In this document: piece by piece, positions 45,354-54,323 of the stretch
Layout: every line of letters begins with the position of its first letter
How positions within the stretch are numbered: the first letter of the stretch is position 1
Origin: an uncultured Prochlorococcus sp.
Lineage (GTDB): Bacteria; Cyanobacteriota; Cyanobacteriia; PCC-6307; Cyanobiaceae
Assembly: GCA_902634515.1 (NCBI GenBank)
Contig: CACPKH010000006.1
Location: forward strand, 1-64,000
Reading direction: 5' to 3'
Length of the DNA stretch: 64,000 nucleotides
Translations under genes and position numbers: made by a program
Notes under the pieces: generated by a model
Database searches by the model: none
What the model saw: only the letters and a program-made list of their open reading frames with translations
Told to the model about the DNA's origin: nothing

Positions 45354-46387
45354 TTTAGTTGGTTTAATAAGTTTCTAGATGCATCTGCAACATCTTCTGC
45401 ACCCATGATGGCATTGATTATAGCTATGCGATTTGCTCCAGTCGCCAGTATTTCTGCTATATTCCTTTCACTAATTCCACCTATAGCGAAGCATGGTAGG
45501 TGTGTTGATTTTGATACCTCTCCCAAGATATTTAGGCCAATAGGTTTTGCATTGGGCTTAGATTTACTTTTAAAAATCGGGCCTATCCCGATATAGTCCC
45601 ATCCCTCACTTTCTGCTTGCTGCACCTGTTCAATTGAATGAGTACTGACACCTAAGATCTTCTCTTCTCCTAATACCTTTTTCGCATCATCTAAAGGAAA
45701 ATCTTCTTGACCCAGGTGAACTCCATCTGCATCAACAGCAATGGCTAAATCAATTCTGTCGTTAACAATAAACAGGGAGTTGTACTTTTTGCACATAGCT
45801 GCCAATTCTTTGGCTTGAGCAATCTTCTCTATATCAGTCTTTTCTTTGGATCTATATTGCACCATTGTGATTCCTGCCTTAAGTGCACAATTAACAGTGT
45901 TTATTAGGGTTGGCTGAGAGTCTGTCACAAGGCAGAGCTTAGAGTTATGAAGTATATCTTTAAGCCTACTGTTATTAGAGGCTTTTAGAATTTCTTGTTC
46001 TACTGAATAGAGTTCATAACGAATTTTTGATGAAATAACTGATAGTTGATTATTTGAGCCTCTAGAGAACTCTTCTATTACTCTTAAGGCTTCTTGAGCT
46101 CGAGCACAGTTCGCACAAACCACTTTTAAGGGGGCAATTCTGTTTTGTTGAAATGGATGGCTTAATTCAGCTCCTGGGTCTGAATGAGTTGATCTTGCAT
46201 GTTTATACGCATCTTTATGATTTGCGCCAAGCTCTTGCCTCAAATTCTTGAGAGTTACTACTAAATCTTTTCTTTTTAATCCAAACCTACACCAATCTTC
46301 AATGACTCTTATGCCTTCTCTTGCTCTATCAAGGTTGGCATCTATGAGCTGGGCAACATGTTGTGCATGTTTAGGGGTGACAGGCAT
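45350..46387 (-). CDS. thiE: Thiamine phosphate synthase with N-terminal cyanobacterial domain
   Basis: Joins HMP diphosphate and thiazole phosphate to make thiamine phosphate. The ThiE TIM barrel fills about residues 145-345: LCLVTDSQPTL, MVQYRSKEKTD, FIVNDRIDLAIAVDADGVHLGQED, GVSTHSIEQV and IGIGPIFKSKSKPNAKPIGL. The first 140 residues form a separate helical domain (DRAREGIRVIEDWCRFGL; a second copy of the motif in RAQEALRVIEEFSRG) that bacterial ThiE proteins of about 210 residues lack but cyanobacterial ones carry. Followed by thiS with overlap. Confidence 0.94.
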   Translation of the reverse strand: MPVTPKHAQHVAQLIDANLDRAREGIRVIEDWCRFGLKRKDLVVTLKNLRQELGANHKDAYKHARSTHSDPGAELSHPFQQNRIAPLKVVCANCARAQEALRVIEEFSRGSNNQLSVISSKIRYELYSVEQEILKASNNSRLKDILHNSKLCLVTDSQPTLINTVNCALKAGITMVQYRSKEKTDIEKIAQAKELAAMCKKYNSLFIVNDRIDLAIAVDADGVHLGQEDFPLDDAKKVLGEEKILGVSTHSIEQVQQAESEGWDYIGIGPIFKSKSKPNAKPIGLNILGEVSKSTHLPCFAIGGISERNIAEILATGANRIAIINAIMGAEDVADASRNLLNQLK

Positions 46388-46430
46388 TTATTTCGTGCCA
46401 ATCTGTATAGGATCGCATAAACCCCAATTC

Positions 46431-46541
46431 ATGGAGAAAAGTGATTTAGATAGCACCATGAATGTGCTCATTTGGGGTGTTTTGCTATTAGGTGGTATAG
46501 GTTTTTTTGTGGTTTGGGGGCTGTCAAATGCTTACCCTTAA
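46431..46541 (+). CDS. 36-residue single-helix membrane peptide
   Basis: ATG at 46431 to TAA at 46539-46541. The product has an acidic start (MEKSDLDS), then one helix (NVLIWGVLLLGGIGFFVVWGL) and the tail SNAYP. The size and layout resemble small thylakoid subunits of photosystems, cytochrome b6f or NDH-1, but it matches none that I can name. It is divergent from thiE (43 bases) and ends five bases before the convergent ribF stop. The longer upstream frame that includes it lies on the thiE antisense strand and is not coding. Confidence 0.6.
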   Translation: MEKSDLDSTMNVLIWGVLLLGGIGFFVVWGLSNAYP

Positions 46542-46545
46542 AAAG

Positions 46546-47463
46546 TTATAGCTCATTCAATATTGAATGAGCTTGATTTGCATCAAAACTAATCTGCTGA
46601 GACAACTCTTCAAGATTCTTAAATTTCTTTTGACCTCTAAGCCTTTGAATAGGTTCGACAATTACCTCTTCTCCTAGTAGATCAATCTTTTCGTTTAAGA
46701 AATGAACTTCTACTGCAGAAGGTGATTCAGGGTCAACGGTTGGTTGCGGTCCCAAATTCATAACAGCTGGAAATAATTTTGCTTCAGAGCCTGTCTTAGC
46801 CCAGGCTGCATATACGCCTAGAGCTGGAAGAAACTTTCTGCCATCAACTTCAAGGTTTGCAGTAGGCCAACCTATATTTCTGCCAATACCTTTGCCAGGG
46901 ATAACTACTCCTCGGAAGTTATAAGCCCTCCCAAGGAGATTTTTAGTTGTTTGTAAGTCACCTTCCTTTAGGGCTTCTCTAATACGACTGCTGCTCATTC
47001 TCCCTAATTTATCTTCTAGGATAGGGACGATTGAAAGTTCTATTCCTTCTTTTTCGCAAAGCCTTTGCAAAACAAATGGATCGCCTTTACGATTTTTACC
47101 AAAACGAAAATTTTCTCCCACAGCAATTTTTTTAGCCTGTAGCTTGTCTAAAAGTATTTGATTGAAAAATTGTTCAGCAGGAAGTGCCGCCAAGTCTTTA
47201 TCGAATGGAACTAGAACTAATTGCTTAATTCCTAACGGTTCTAATAAAAGAGATTTTTCGGAAGGTAGGTCTAGTCGAAGACGAGACTCCCCATATAGAA
47301 CTTCTCTAGGATGAGGCCAAAAACTAACAATAGTTGGGATCCCATCTCTATGATTTGTAATTTCTTTAATTACTCTCCTATGGCCTGCATGAAGACCATC
47401 GAAACTCCCTAGTGCCAATGCTGTAGGGAGGCGAGCATTAATTGGGGAAGAAAGTGGAATCAA
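46546..47463 (-). CDS. ribF: Bifunctional riboflavin kinase / FAD synthetase
   Basis: Turns riboflavin into FMN and then FAD. The N-terminal nucleotidyl-transferase domain has ALGSFDGLHAGHRRVI, FWPHPREVL, VGENFRFGKNRKGD and MSSSRIREAL. The C-terminal kinase domain (about residues 180-305) has GRNIGWPTANLEVDGRKFLPALGVYA and the late VEVHFLNEKIDLLGEEVIVEPI. 305 residues. RibD, the early enzyme, is encoded at 53.1 kb. Confidence 0.95.
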   Translation of the reverse strand: MIPLSSPINARLPTALALGSFDGLHAGHRRVIKEITNHRDGIPTIVSFWPHPREVLYGESRLRLDLPSEKSLLLEPLGIKQLVLVPFDKDLAALPAEQFFNQILLDKLQAKKIAVGENFRFGKNRKGDPFVLQRLCEKEGIELSIVPILEDKLGRMSSSRIREALKEGDLQTTKNLLGRAYNFRGVVIPGKGIGRNIGWPTANLEVDGRKFLPALGVYAAWAKTGSEAKLFPAVMNLGPQPTVDPESPSAVEVHFLNEKIDLLGEEVIVEPIQRLRGQKKFKNLEELSQQISFDANQAHSILNEL

Positions 47464-47523
47464 GAGTTACGTGCAAAAATTTCATTTAGATGGCAAGTTT
47501 GAAGTAACTTTGCAATCCTATTT

Positions 47524-48087
47524 ATGCCAGACCAGCCGGATTTTCCGTTGCTTTCCTTAGGCATGCGTCGAGTGGGATGGATACGCTTTTGGATCCAGAC
47601 AGTCCTTGGAGTCGTTGTTATTGGAGTTTTGCTTTTTAACAATGTTGGAAGCAGTTTGGCTAGAAATTCTGAAAGAGCATTGGGTTTAGGACCGGGATTG
47701 TCTTTAACCACTTTTGCATTTCTTTTATTGTTATACAGCCTTTGGCAGGGATGGTTGATAGTTCGTGCTGGTAGAGCAATTAATAGTTCTGCTCGACCAA
47801 GTCGTGGCGAGACTAGCCGATTATTAAAAAGAGGTCTAATAGTTGATCTTTTGGGATTGGTTTTCTCTTCCATTGGTTATCAATCTTTAGCAGGGGCTCT
47901 GTTTGTACAAGCTTCAATGCAAGCTCCAGGAATATCAATTGGGGCAGGCATGAGATCAATGGAAAATTACCCAATAACCTCTTTAGAAATGCTTTCAGTT
48001 TTAAGTAATACCCAAGTTTTATTTGCCCATTTAATAGGATTGATTTTTTCTCTTTGGTTAATTCAAAGGATTTATCGATTTAAATGA
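47524..48087 (+). CDS. DUF3611 family membrane protein
   Basis: A 187-residue protein with about four membrane helices: [51 protein letters not shown] and [19 protein letters not shown] recognise the cyanobacteria/plastid-limited DUF3611 pattern ([13 protein letters not shown], the [10 protein letters not shown] segment and the [15 protein letters not shown] loop). No function is known. Its start region faces ribF; its last 30 bases overlap the opposing surE gene. Confidence 0.83.
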   Translation: MPDQPDFPLLSLGMRRVGWIRFWIQTVLGVVVIGVLLFNNVGSSLARNSERALGLGPGLSLTTFAFLLLLYSLWQGWLIVRAGRAINSSARPSRGETSRLLKRGLIVDLLGLVFSSIGYQSLAGALFVQASMQAPGISIGAGMRSMENYPITSLEMLSVLSNTQVLFAHLIGLIFSLWLIQRIYRFK

Positions 48088-48879
48088 TGTTTTTGTAAGG
48101 ATAGGTAATTCTGATATATCACCTCTCCAAAACAGATCTGGTTGTATAGGAGTTATAGAAGGAGATGCTGATTCAATTTGAGCAACATCACTAGGCCATG
48201 CTGATGGACCGTCACCTGCTGAATTAAGATCTTTTACAGCTTCTCCTGCCATCCAATAGTAGGTATTCCCTCTTGGATCTATTCGTTTACTAAATTGTTC
48301 CTCATATTGTCGAATTGAAAGACGTGTCCATTGTAGTGCTCCCATTTCCTTTGGTAAGCATGCAGGGATGTTTAAATTGAGCAGTAATTTTGTAGGCCAT
48401 GATGTAGCAAGTGAATTTTCTGCAATATCAAGAGCTAGTTGACTAGCAAAAGTGAAATCACGCCATTGAAAACTTGTGACGCTTGCAGCAAGTGAAGGAA
48501 TTCCTGCAAGGGTTCCTTCAAGAGCTGCTGCAACTGTGCCAGAACAAAAGACATCTGTTCCAAGGTTTGGACCATGATTTACTCCTGATAAAACAAGATC
48601 AGGTTTTTCTTTTAGGAGCTCATTTAAGGCTAGTTTTACGCAGTCAGCTGGTGTGCCATTACATCCCCAAGCTTCTACTCCATTCTCAAATAATTCATTT
48701 GCCTTTTCTGCTCTAATCGGAGCTTGCAATGTTAGCCCGTGACCTGTTGCTGACCTCTCTTGATCAGGGCATACAACATAAACCTTGTGACCACGATTTG
48801 AAGCTGCAGCAGCTAATGTTCTTATCCCATCAGCAAAAACACCATCATCGTTACTTATTAGAATTTTTAATGGTTTCAT
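48058..48879 (-). CDS. surE: 5'-nucleotidase SurE
   Basis: A 273-residue phosphatase acting on nucleoside monophosphates. The metal site lies in [14 protein letters not shown] at the start, [16 protein letters not shown], and [25 protein letters not shown]. It is common in stationary-phase survival gene sets. The tail (about the last 45 residues) is polar. Its end overlaps the convergent DUF3611 gene by 30 bases; its start is divergent from pheS, with 71 bases between. Confidence 0.95.
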   Translation of the reverse strand: MKPLKILISNDDGVFADGIRTLAAAASNRGHKVYVVCPDQERSATGHGLTLQAPIRAEKANELFENGVEAWGCNGTPADCVKLALNELLKEKPDLVLSGVNHGPNLGTDVFCSGTVAAALEGTLAGIPSLAASVTSFQWRDFTFASQLALDIAENSLATSWPTKLLLNLNIPACLPKEMGALQWTRLSIRQYEEQFSKRIDPRGNTYYWMAGEAVKDLNSAGDGPSAWPSDVAQIESASPSITPIQPDLFWRGDISELPILTKTSFKSINPLN

Positions 48880-48950
48880 TAATTGAAAAAGGTTTTAAGT
48901 GGAGTTAGGTCCTATAACTGTTTAAAGTTTGTATTCAATATCTTTTTCTC

Positions 48951-49958
48951 GTGAGTGAAACTGTATCTCTTAAACAGCTTACTGATGAACTTGATCAGTT
49001 AGAAACAAAAGCTGTAAAAGATATTTCGGAAGCTTTAGATGAACAAGCTCTTGAGCATTTGAGGATTTCCTTACTTGGCAAGAAAGGGAGATTGTCAAGA
49101 ATCCTTGGATCTATGGGAGGACTTAAAAGTTCTGATCGTCCAGTCATTGGTCAAAGAGCAAATGTATTGAAGAATCAACTTCAAGATTTACTGACAAATA
49201 AGCTAAAAAGATTAAAAAATAAAGCTTTAGATGAATTGTTATCTAAAGAAAAAATTGATGTGACGATGCCTCCATCAGGTATTCCATTTGGTCATAGACA
49301 TCCTTTGATTAGTACTACTGATCAAATTATTGATTTATTTTGTGGTCTGGGGTACGAAGTTAAGGAAGGGCCTGAGATAGAAAATGATTTTTATAATTTC
49401 GAGGCTTTAAATATCCCGCCAGATCATCCTGCTAGAGATATGCAAGATACTTTCTACCTCGGTGATAACTTGCTTCTTAGGACACATACTTCTCCAGTTC
49501 AAATAAGGTGTTTAGAGAAAAACCCTCCTCCTGTAAGAATTGTTGCTCCTGGGAGAGTTTTTAGAAGAGATGCAGTAGATGCTACTCATTCCCCTGTTTT
49601 TCATCAGGTAGAAGTACTTGCAATTGATGAAGGGTTGGATTTTAGCCATTTAAGAGGAACTGTTATGGCGTTCCTAAAATCTTTTTTTGGTGATTTACCT
49701 GTGCGGTTTAGAGCAAGTTATTTTCCATTTACTGAACCTTCAGCAGAAGTAGATGTCCAATGGAGAGGCAGGTGGCTTGAAGTTATGGGATGTGGAATGG
49801 TTGATCCTGCAGTTTTAGAAGAATTAGGCATTGATTCAGAGAGATGGACAGGTTTTGCAGCAGGTCTTGGCGTAGAACGATTTTGTATGGTTAGGCATGG
49901 TATTGATGACATTAGAAAACTTTATACAAGTGATCTTAGATTTCTTGAACAGTTCTAG
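48951..49958 (+). CDS. pheS: Phenylalanyl-tRNA synthetase alpha subunit
   Basis: A class II synthetase subunit of 335 residues. An N-terminal helical coiled-coil arm (about 1-85) binds tRNA. The catalytic core has motif 1 near [28 protein letters not shown], motif 2 [25 protein letters not shown] and motif 3 with [24 protein letters not shown] start at 48951. pheT (beta) is not adjacent. nadK follows 75 bases later. Confidence 0.96.
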   Translation: MSETVSLKQLTDELDQLETKAVKDISEALDEQALEHLRISLLGKKGRLSRILGSMGGLKSSDRPVIGQRANVLKNQLQDLLTNKLKRLKNKALDELLSKEKIDVTMPPSGIPFGHRHPLISTTDQIIDLFCGLGYEVKEGPEIENDFYNFEALNIPPDHPARDMQDTFYLGDNLLLRTHTSPVQIRCLEKNPPPVRIVAPGRVFRRDAVDATHSPVFHQVEVLAIDEGLDFSHLRGTVMAFLKSFFGDLPVRFRASYFPFTEPSAEVDVQWRGRWLEVMGCGMVDPAVLEELGIDSERWTGFAAGLGVERFCMVRHGIDDIRKLYTSDLRFLEQF

Positions 49959-50033
49959 ATTGAATCTTTTAGGTTATTTTTTAGTAATTAAGAGAAAAAC
50001 CCTTGTATGAATTAATATGATTGAGATGTTTAT

Positions 50034-50954
50034 GTGTATCGATCGGTGCCGCGTATAGGACTGATCGTTAATGATGGGAAGCAGCTCGCAGTTGATACTG
50101 CTTTAACTATCCAGAAAAAACTGGAAAAAGAACGCTATGAGGTAATACGCGCTAGTAGCTCAGGAGGGATGGTTGGTTTCGCTAACCCTGATCAACATAT
50201 GAGAACGCTTGGTTATAGCTCATGTGTTCCTGAAGGGTTTGATTCTTCAATGTCTCTTGCCATTGTATTAGGTGGTGATGGAACGGTTCTTTCTGCAGCT
50301 CGTCAGACTGCACCAGTTAAGGTTCCAATCCTTACAATTAATACTGGGCATTTGGGATTTCTTGCTGAAGCATATTTATCTGATGTTGATAGAGCATTAG
50401 AAGAAATTCTTTTAAAAAAGTGGGAAATTGAACTCAGGACAAGCCTTGTGGTGAGTGTTATGCGAGGTGATCAGAGGCGCTGGGAAACTCTTTGTTTGAA
50501 TGAAATGGCATTGCATCGTGAACCTCTGACAAGTATGTGTCATTTTGAGATATCTATTGGCCGGCATGCGCCAGTAGATATCTCGGCAGATGGAGTCATC
50601 CTCTCTACCCCTACTGGTTCAACTGCTTATTCATTGAGTGCTGGCGGACCTGTAATAACACCTGATTGCCCTGTCTTACAACTAACACCTATAGCTCCAC
50701 ATTCTTTAGCTTCTAGAGCACTTGTTTTTAGTGATTTAGAACCTGTAACTATTTTCCCCGCAACTCCTGAAAGATTAATGATGGTAGTGGATGGAACGGC
50801 TGGTTGTTATGTCTGGCCTGAAGATAGGGTTTTGATTCGTAAAAGTAATCATCCGGTTAGATTCATACGTTTATCAGATCATGAATTCTTTCAGGTATTA
50901 AGAAAGAAATTGGGATGGGGATTGCCACATGTAGCAAAGCCAGAAAAAAACTAA
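50034..50954 (+). CDS. nadK: NAD kinase
   Basis: Phosphorylates NAD to NADP. The 306 residues contain [15 protein letters not shown] (ATP site), [42 protein letters not shown] and [11 protein letters not shown]. The N-terminal part has a stretch of about 40 residues after [10 protein letters not shown] ([15 protein letters not shown]) before the GGDG motif. GTG start at 50034. Cyanobacteria often have two NAD kinases, one linked to photosynthesis; which one this is cannot be told. Confidence 0.95.
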   Translation: MYRSVPRIGLIVNDGKQLAVDTALTIQKKLEKERYEVIRASSSGGMVGFANPDQHMRTLGYSSCVPEGFDSSMSLAIVLGGDGTVLSAARQTAPVKVPILTINTGHLGFLAEAYLSDVDRALEEILLKKWEIELRTSLVVSVMRGDQRRWETLCLNEMALHREPLTSMCHFEISIGRHAPVDISADGVILSTPTGSTAYSLSAGGPVITPDCPVLQLTPIAPHSLASRALVFSDLEPVTIFPATPERLMMVVDGTAGCYVWPEDRVLIRKSNHPVRFIRLSDHEFFQVLRKKLGWGLPHVAKPEKN

Positions 50955-50970
50955 TTTATTTTTAAGTGGT

Positions 50971-52278
50971 TTAGGTCAGTTTCGCTTTTAAAATAAATAC
51001 TGGGTTTATAGGAGAGAATCTTGTTCCATTTGGCATGGAAACTCCTCGGTAATTTTGATGTTGACTAATCTTGTAATCACAATAGTGGTTTTTAAAAATA
51101 GTTTCTATTTTTGGGATGGCTTCTAAAGTTGTTATAGGTATGACAATAATGCCTCCTGGTAGAATTCTTTTTAGAATTTCTTCTAGAAGAATATATTTTT
51201 CAGCACCACCACCTCCTAAAACGACTCGACTTGGAGTGGCAAGGTGAGAAGGGATTTCATTCTTTTTTAGAAGTGCTAAGGCGTCCGCTTCAATTATTTT
51301 AAAGGGAGAAACAAATAATCTAGAAGCATTATCTTCGATGAGCTTTTTTCCGCCTATTCGCTTTTCTATAGCTAATAATTTTAGTTTTGGACGTATGCGC
51401 AATGCTTCAATTCCAATACTTCCTACGCCAGCCCCAATGTCCCAAATAACTCCTTCAATAGGAAGGTCAAGGTCTGAAAGTACTTGAACTCTTATTTCTT
51501 TCTTGGTCATTAGTCCGGGACGATCATGATGTTGCAGGAATAAACCATCTTCTAATCCGAATAGAGGAAGCTCATTTGGATTTAATTCAGGATTCATTTC
51601 TTCAATGAGGACTACTAGGTGCAATGGATCAATATTTTTAGGAATTTGTTTTGAAGGATCAATTCTTTGGAAAGATTCTTGAGGGTGCCCTAATTGCTCA
51701 AAAATCCAAAAAGCATAGTTCTCGCATAGATCCCAAGCTTTTAGACTTTGCCTTACAACTTCTGCTCCTCCATGATTAGGATCTGTAAGAATTCCAATTA
51801 TTTTTGGTCTTTTTTTTAAAAGATTGATAAGTGGTTCAGGATCTCTTCCATGCAAACTTATCCATTTAGCATCATGCCAAGGTATTCCTAATTTAGAGAA
51901 AGCAAGTTGAAGCGAGGTTGGTGAAGGGTGAAAAGATAGTTTTGTATTAGGGAGATTTTGTACAAGAAGTCGACCAATCCCAAACCAAAGAGGGTCTCCA
52001 CTTGATAGCAAAATGACATTGTTTTTTTGCTTTTTAATCCAATCAATTATTTCGCTGGGATTATTGCTTTCATATAAATCTGGCAATGGTTTATTAATCT
52101 TTTGATTTTTCCACCATTCCTTAAATGCATTAACAATTCTTGGAGGACCAGTAATCTTTTTAGTTGAGACGATTAAATCTTTTAATGACTTAGGTAATTC
52201 TTCAACCCCTCCAGCATTAACACCAATCACATGAGTAGTGAAATCTTTTTGTTCCGATAGTGTATTGTTTCGTTTCAA
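50971..52278 (-). CDS. cobL: Precorrin-6Y C5,15-methyltransferase (CbiE + CbiT fusion, CobL)
   Basis: A two-domain enzyme of the cobalamin ring that methylates C5 and C15 and removes the C12 acetate carboxyl. The CbiE-type part (about residues 15-220) has VIGVNAGGVEELP, VILLSSGDPLWFGIGRLL and SPTSLQLAFSKLGIPWHDAKWISLHGRD. The CbiT-type part (about 240-435) has KKEIRVQVLSDLDLPIEGVIWDIGAGVGSIGIEALR (SAM site) and VVLGGGGAEKYI. The start is uncertain: TTG at 52278 is used, and GTG at 52230 or ATG at 52317 are options; the last would overlap the divergent gene at 52302. Confidence 0.93.
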   Translation of the reverse strand: MKRNNTLSEQKDFTTHVIGVNAGGVEELPKSLKDLIVSTKKITGPPRIVNAFKEWWKNQKINKPLPDLYESNNPSEIIDWIKKQKNNVILLSSGDPLWFGIGRLLVQNLPNTKLSFHPSPTSLQLAFSKLGIPWHDAKWISLHGRDPEPLINLLKKRPKIIGILTDPNHGGAEVVRQSLKAWDLCENYAFWIFEQLGHPQESFQRIDPSKQIPKNIDPLHLVVLIEEMNPELNPNELPLFGLEDGLFLQHHDRPGLMTKKEIRVQVLSDLDLPIEGVIWDIGAGVGSIGIEALRIRPKLKLLAIEKRIGGKKLIEDNASRLFVSPFKIIEADALALLKKNEIPSHLATPSRVVLGGGGAEKYILLEEILKRILPGGIIVIPITTLEAIPKIETIFKNHYCDYKISQHQNYRGVSMPNGTRFSPINPVFILKAKLT

Positions 52279-52301
52279 CAGAAAACCTCTTAAGTAAAAG
52301 A

Positions 52302-52613
52302 ATGGGGTTTGCTTCAATTACAAATCATTTTGTATCTCAAGATTCAGTGGAAAAGCCAATCAATCCAAAAAATAAACAATCCTTAAGGCGTCAAAGGCAG
52401 CATGAAATATTGATTGCTTTAATTCAACGACAAAAAGATTTAGAGCTTATGGAGACTGATAAAGCAAAATTTGATGGAAGCCTTAGTCATGAAAATGATC
52501 CTGCAAAATGGATAGACAAGAATAGGCGCATCCTTGAGAAATATCAGTCCTTAGTTAGATCTGCAATAACATTGGATGCTTTGCTTGAGTCAGAGCAATC
52601 TATAAGTGAATAA
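52302..52613 (+). CDS. Conserved picocyanobacterial protein, unknown function
   Basis: A 103-residue hydrophilic, mostly helical protein: a polar start, QSLRRQRQHEILIALIQRQKDLELMET, then DPAKWIDKNRRILEKYQSLVR and an acidic end. It has no signal or membrane helix. I choose ATG at 52302, since the upstream part of the frame (from 52260) lies within cobL antisense. It is divergent from cobL and runs into the DUF3122 gene one base later. No named domain is recognised. Confidence 0.7.
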   Translation: MGFASITNHFVSQDSVEKPINPKNKQSLRRQRQHEILIALIQRQKDLELMETDKAKFDGSLSHENDPAKWIDKNRRILEKYQSLVRSAITLDALLESEQSISE

Positions 52614-52614
52614 A

Positions 52615-53130
52615 ATGAACCTTGTTAAAAATTTTTTGAAGCATATCTTTCCTTTTTTTTTAGGTGCTGTTTTTTTATTTTCTGCGCCTTCAGAGACTCA
52701 AGCAAAAATTGACATTGCATATGAAAATGATATTCCTTTGCAAAGGAGTTTGGAGAGTTTAAGAGATCTAGATTTTCAAACCTGGCAAGTAGTTGCTTAT
52801 CCTAAAGAAAGAAAAGATAATTTTATTACCTTAAGAATAGTTGGGTATCCAGGTAGCCTGAGATTGAATCATCCTGAGGATTTAATTGTTAAGTCAGGGA
52901 TTAAAGAGTGGAAACTTAAGGATATAACCTTGGAAAATGTTCAACTTGCAAATGACTCACGTGAAGCAGCAGTTGAATTTGACTTAGAACCCTTGTTATT
53001 AGATTTAACTCAGAACCGCCCTTTGAGATTATTTTTACCTAATGGCTTTAATGAATTACCTGTACCTCCTTACTTAGTAAAAGAATGGAGATCTTTAAAA
53101 ATAAATGATTTGAAAAATGAAAAGATTTAA
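52615..53130 (+). CDS. DUF3122 family exported protein
   Basis: A 171-residue protein with an N-terminal signal peptide (HIFPFFLGAVFLFSAPSETQAK, cleavage likely after QA) and a beta-rich soluble domain with QRSLESLRDLDFQTWQVVAYPK, ITLRIVGYPGSLRLNHPEDL and FLPNGFNELPVPPYLVKEW. This is the DUF3122 pattern of cyanobacteria, of unknown function. ATG at 52615 is used; a GTG at 52606 lies inside the previous gene. Its end overlaps ribD by 14 bases, so they are co-translated. Confidence 0.8.
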   Translation: MNLVKNFLKHIFPFFLGAVFLFSAPSETQAKIDIAYENDIPLQRSLESLRDLDFQTWQVVAYPKERKDNFITLRIVGYPGSLRLNHPEDLIVKSGIKEWKLKDITLENVQLANDSREAAVEFDLEPLLLDLTQNRPLRLFLPNGFNELPVPPYLVKEWRSLKINDLKNEKI

Positions 53131-54211
53131 TTGCACTATCCAAAATTGTTCTTTTTGGATGAGGCGAGCTATTCAACTAGCCTCTTTGGGTGAGGGAACA
53201 GTAAGTCCTAATCCACTTGTGGGAGCAGTCGTCTTGGACAAGCATGGAAACATTGTAGGCGAAGGATTTCATTCCCGAGCTGGTGAATCTCATGCAGAAG
53301 TGGGTGCTTTAAAGCAGGCTCAACATAAAGCGCAAGGTGGAACTTTAATAGTTACTCTTGAACCATGTTGCCATCAAGGTAGAACTGCTCCATGTACTGA
53401 TTTAATCCTAAAGTCAGGTATAGCTAGGGTTGTTGTTGGCTTAGAGGATCCAGATTTAAGAGTTTCAGGTAAAGGTATATCTATTTTGCGAGAGGCTGGT
53501 ATTGAGGTTGTTGAAAAAATTCTTGAAAAGGAAATTGCTTATCAAAATAGAACCTTTTTGCATAGGAACTTAACAGGTCGACCTTGGGGAATCCTTAAAT
53601 GTGCAATCAGTCTTGATGGCCGAATAGGATTGCCGAATGGTAAAAGCAAATGGATTAGCAGTAAAGAATCTCGCTTGAAGGTTCATAAGCTTCGTTCAAT
53701 ATGCGATGCAGTAATTATTGGAGGAGGTACCTTGCGAAAGGACGACCCTCTTTTAACTTCAAGAGGCCTTGCTAGACAAGAACCTTTGAGAGTGGTTTTA
53801 ACTTCATCTTTAGATGTGCCTGAAAATGCGCAATTGTGGGATATCGATGTAGCCAGAACTCTCGTAGCTTTTGGTCCTCAGGCGAAACAGAGTTTGGTAA
53901 ATAAATTACCAATTGGGGTAGAAAAACTTAAGTTAGCTGAAAGCAAACCTAAAGAATTGTTGAAAGAGCTCGCAAAAAAAGGATGCAATAGGGTCTTGTG
54001 GGAGTGCGGCCCAGATTTAGCAACTGTTGCTTTAAATGAAAATTGTGTTCAGGAATTAGTTTTCTTTGTTTCTCCAAAACTTTTAGGAGGATTACCTGCA
54101 ATGACTCCCTTCTCAGACTTTGGATTTAATTCTATTGATCAAACATTTGCCTTAGAGAAGATTTCTTTGTCTAAGACAGGTAAAGACTTTGTGTTAAATA
54201 TTCTTGTCTAA
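53117..54211 (+). CDS. ribD: Bifunctional riboflavin biosynthesis deaminase/reductase RibD
   Basis: The second and third steps of riboflavin synthesis. The deaminase domain (about residues 1-145) has the zinc site HAEVGAL and EPCCHQGRTAPCTD. The reductase domain (about 150-364) has RPWGILKCAISLDGRIG, SICDAVIIGGGTLRKDDPLLT and RVLWECGPDLATVALNE. The opening RAIQLASLGEGTVSPNPLVGAVV is typical. It overlaps the upstream DUF3122 gene by 14 bases. Confidence 0.95.
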   Translation: MKRFNCTIQNCSFWMRRAIQLASLGEGTVSPNPLVGAVVLDKHGNIVGEGFHSRAGESHAEVGALKQAQHKAQGGTLIVTLEPCCHQGRTAPCTDLILKSGIARVVVGLEDPDLRVSGKGISILREAGIEVVEKILEKEIAYQNRTFLHRNLTGRPWGILKCAISLDGRIGLPNGKSKWISSKESRLKVHKLRSICDAVIIGGGTLRKDDPLLTSRGLARQEPLRVVLTSSLDVPENAQLWDIDVARTLVAFGPQAKQSLVNKLPIGVEKLKLAESKPKELLKELAKKGCNRVLWECGPDLATVALNENCVQELVFFVSPKLLGGLPAMTPFSDFGFNSIDQTFALEKISLSKTGKDFVLNILV

Positions 54212-54323
54212 ATGCTTGCATTGGCTTCTAAATTAATTGAGTTCGTTCGGTTCTTACACCTCATTTAAATCAACTCATTTGAAAATATTTGTTTAATTTG
54301 GTATTCACTATAGTTTTGGTTCT

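Noticed and set aside
46248-46430. Upstream part of a plus-strand frame ending with the 36-residue peptide
   Set aside because: It is the antisense of thiE and its start region; only the last 36 codons, from 46431, look like a gene.
47460-47873. Minus-strand frame of 137 codons opposite the DUF3611 gene
   Set aside because: It is rich in Lys, Arg, Pro and Thr as expected of an antisense frame; the plus-strand gene has clear membrane helices.
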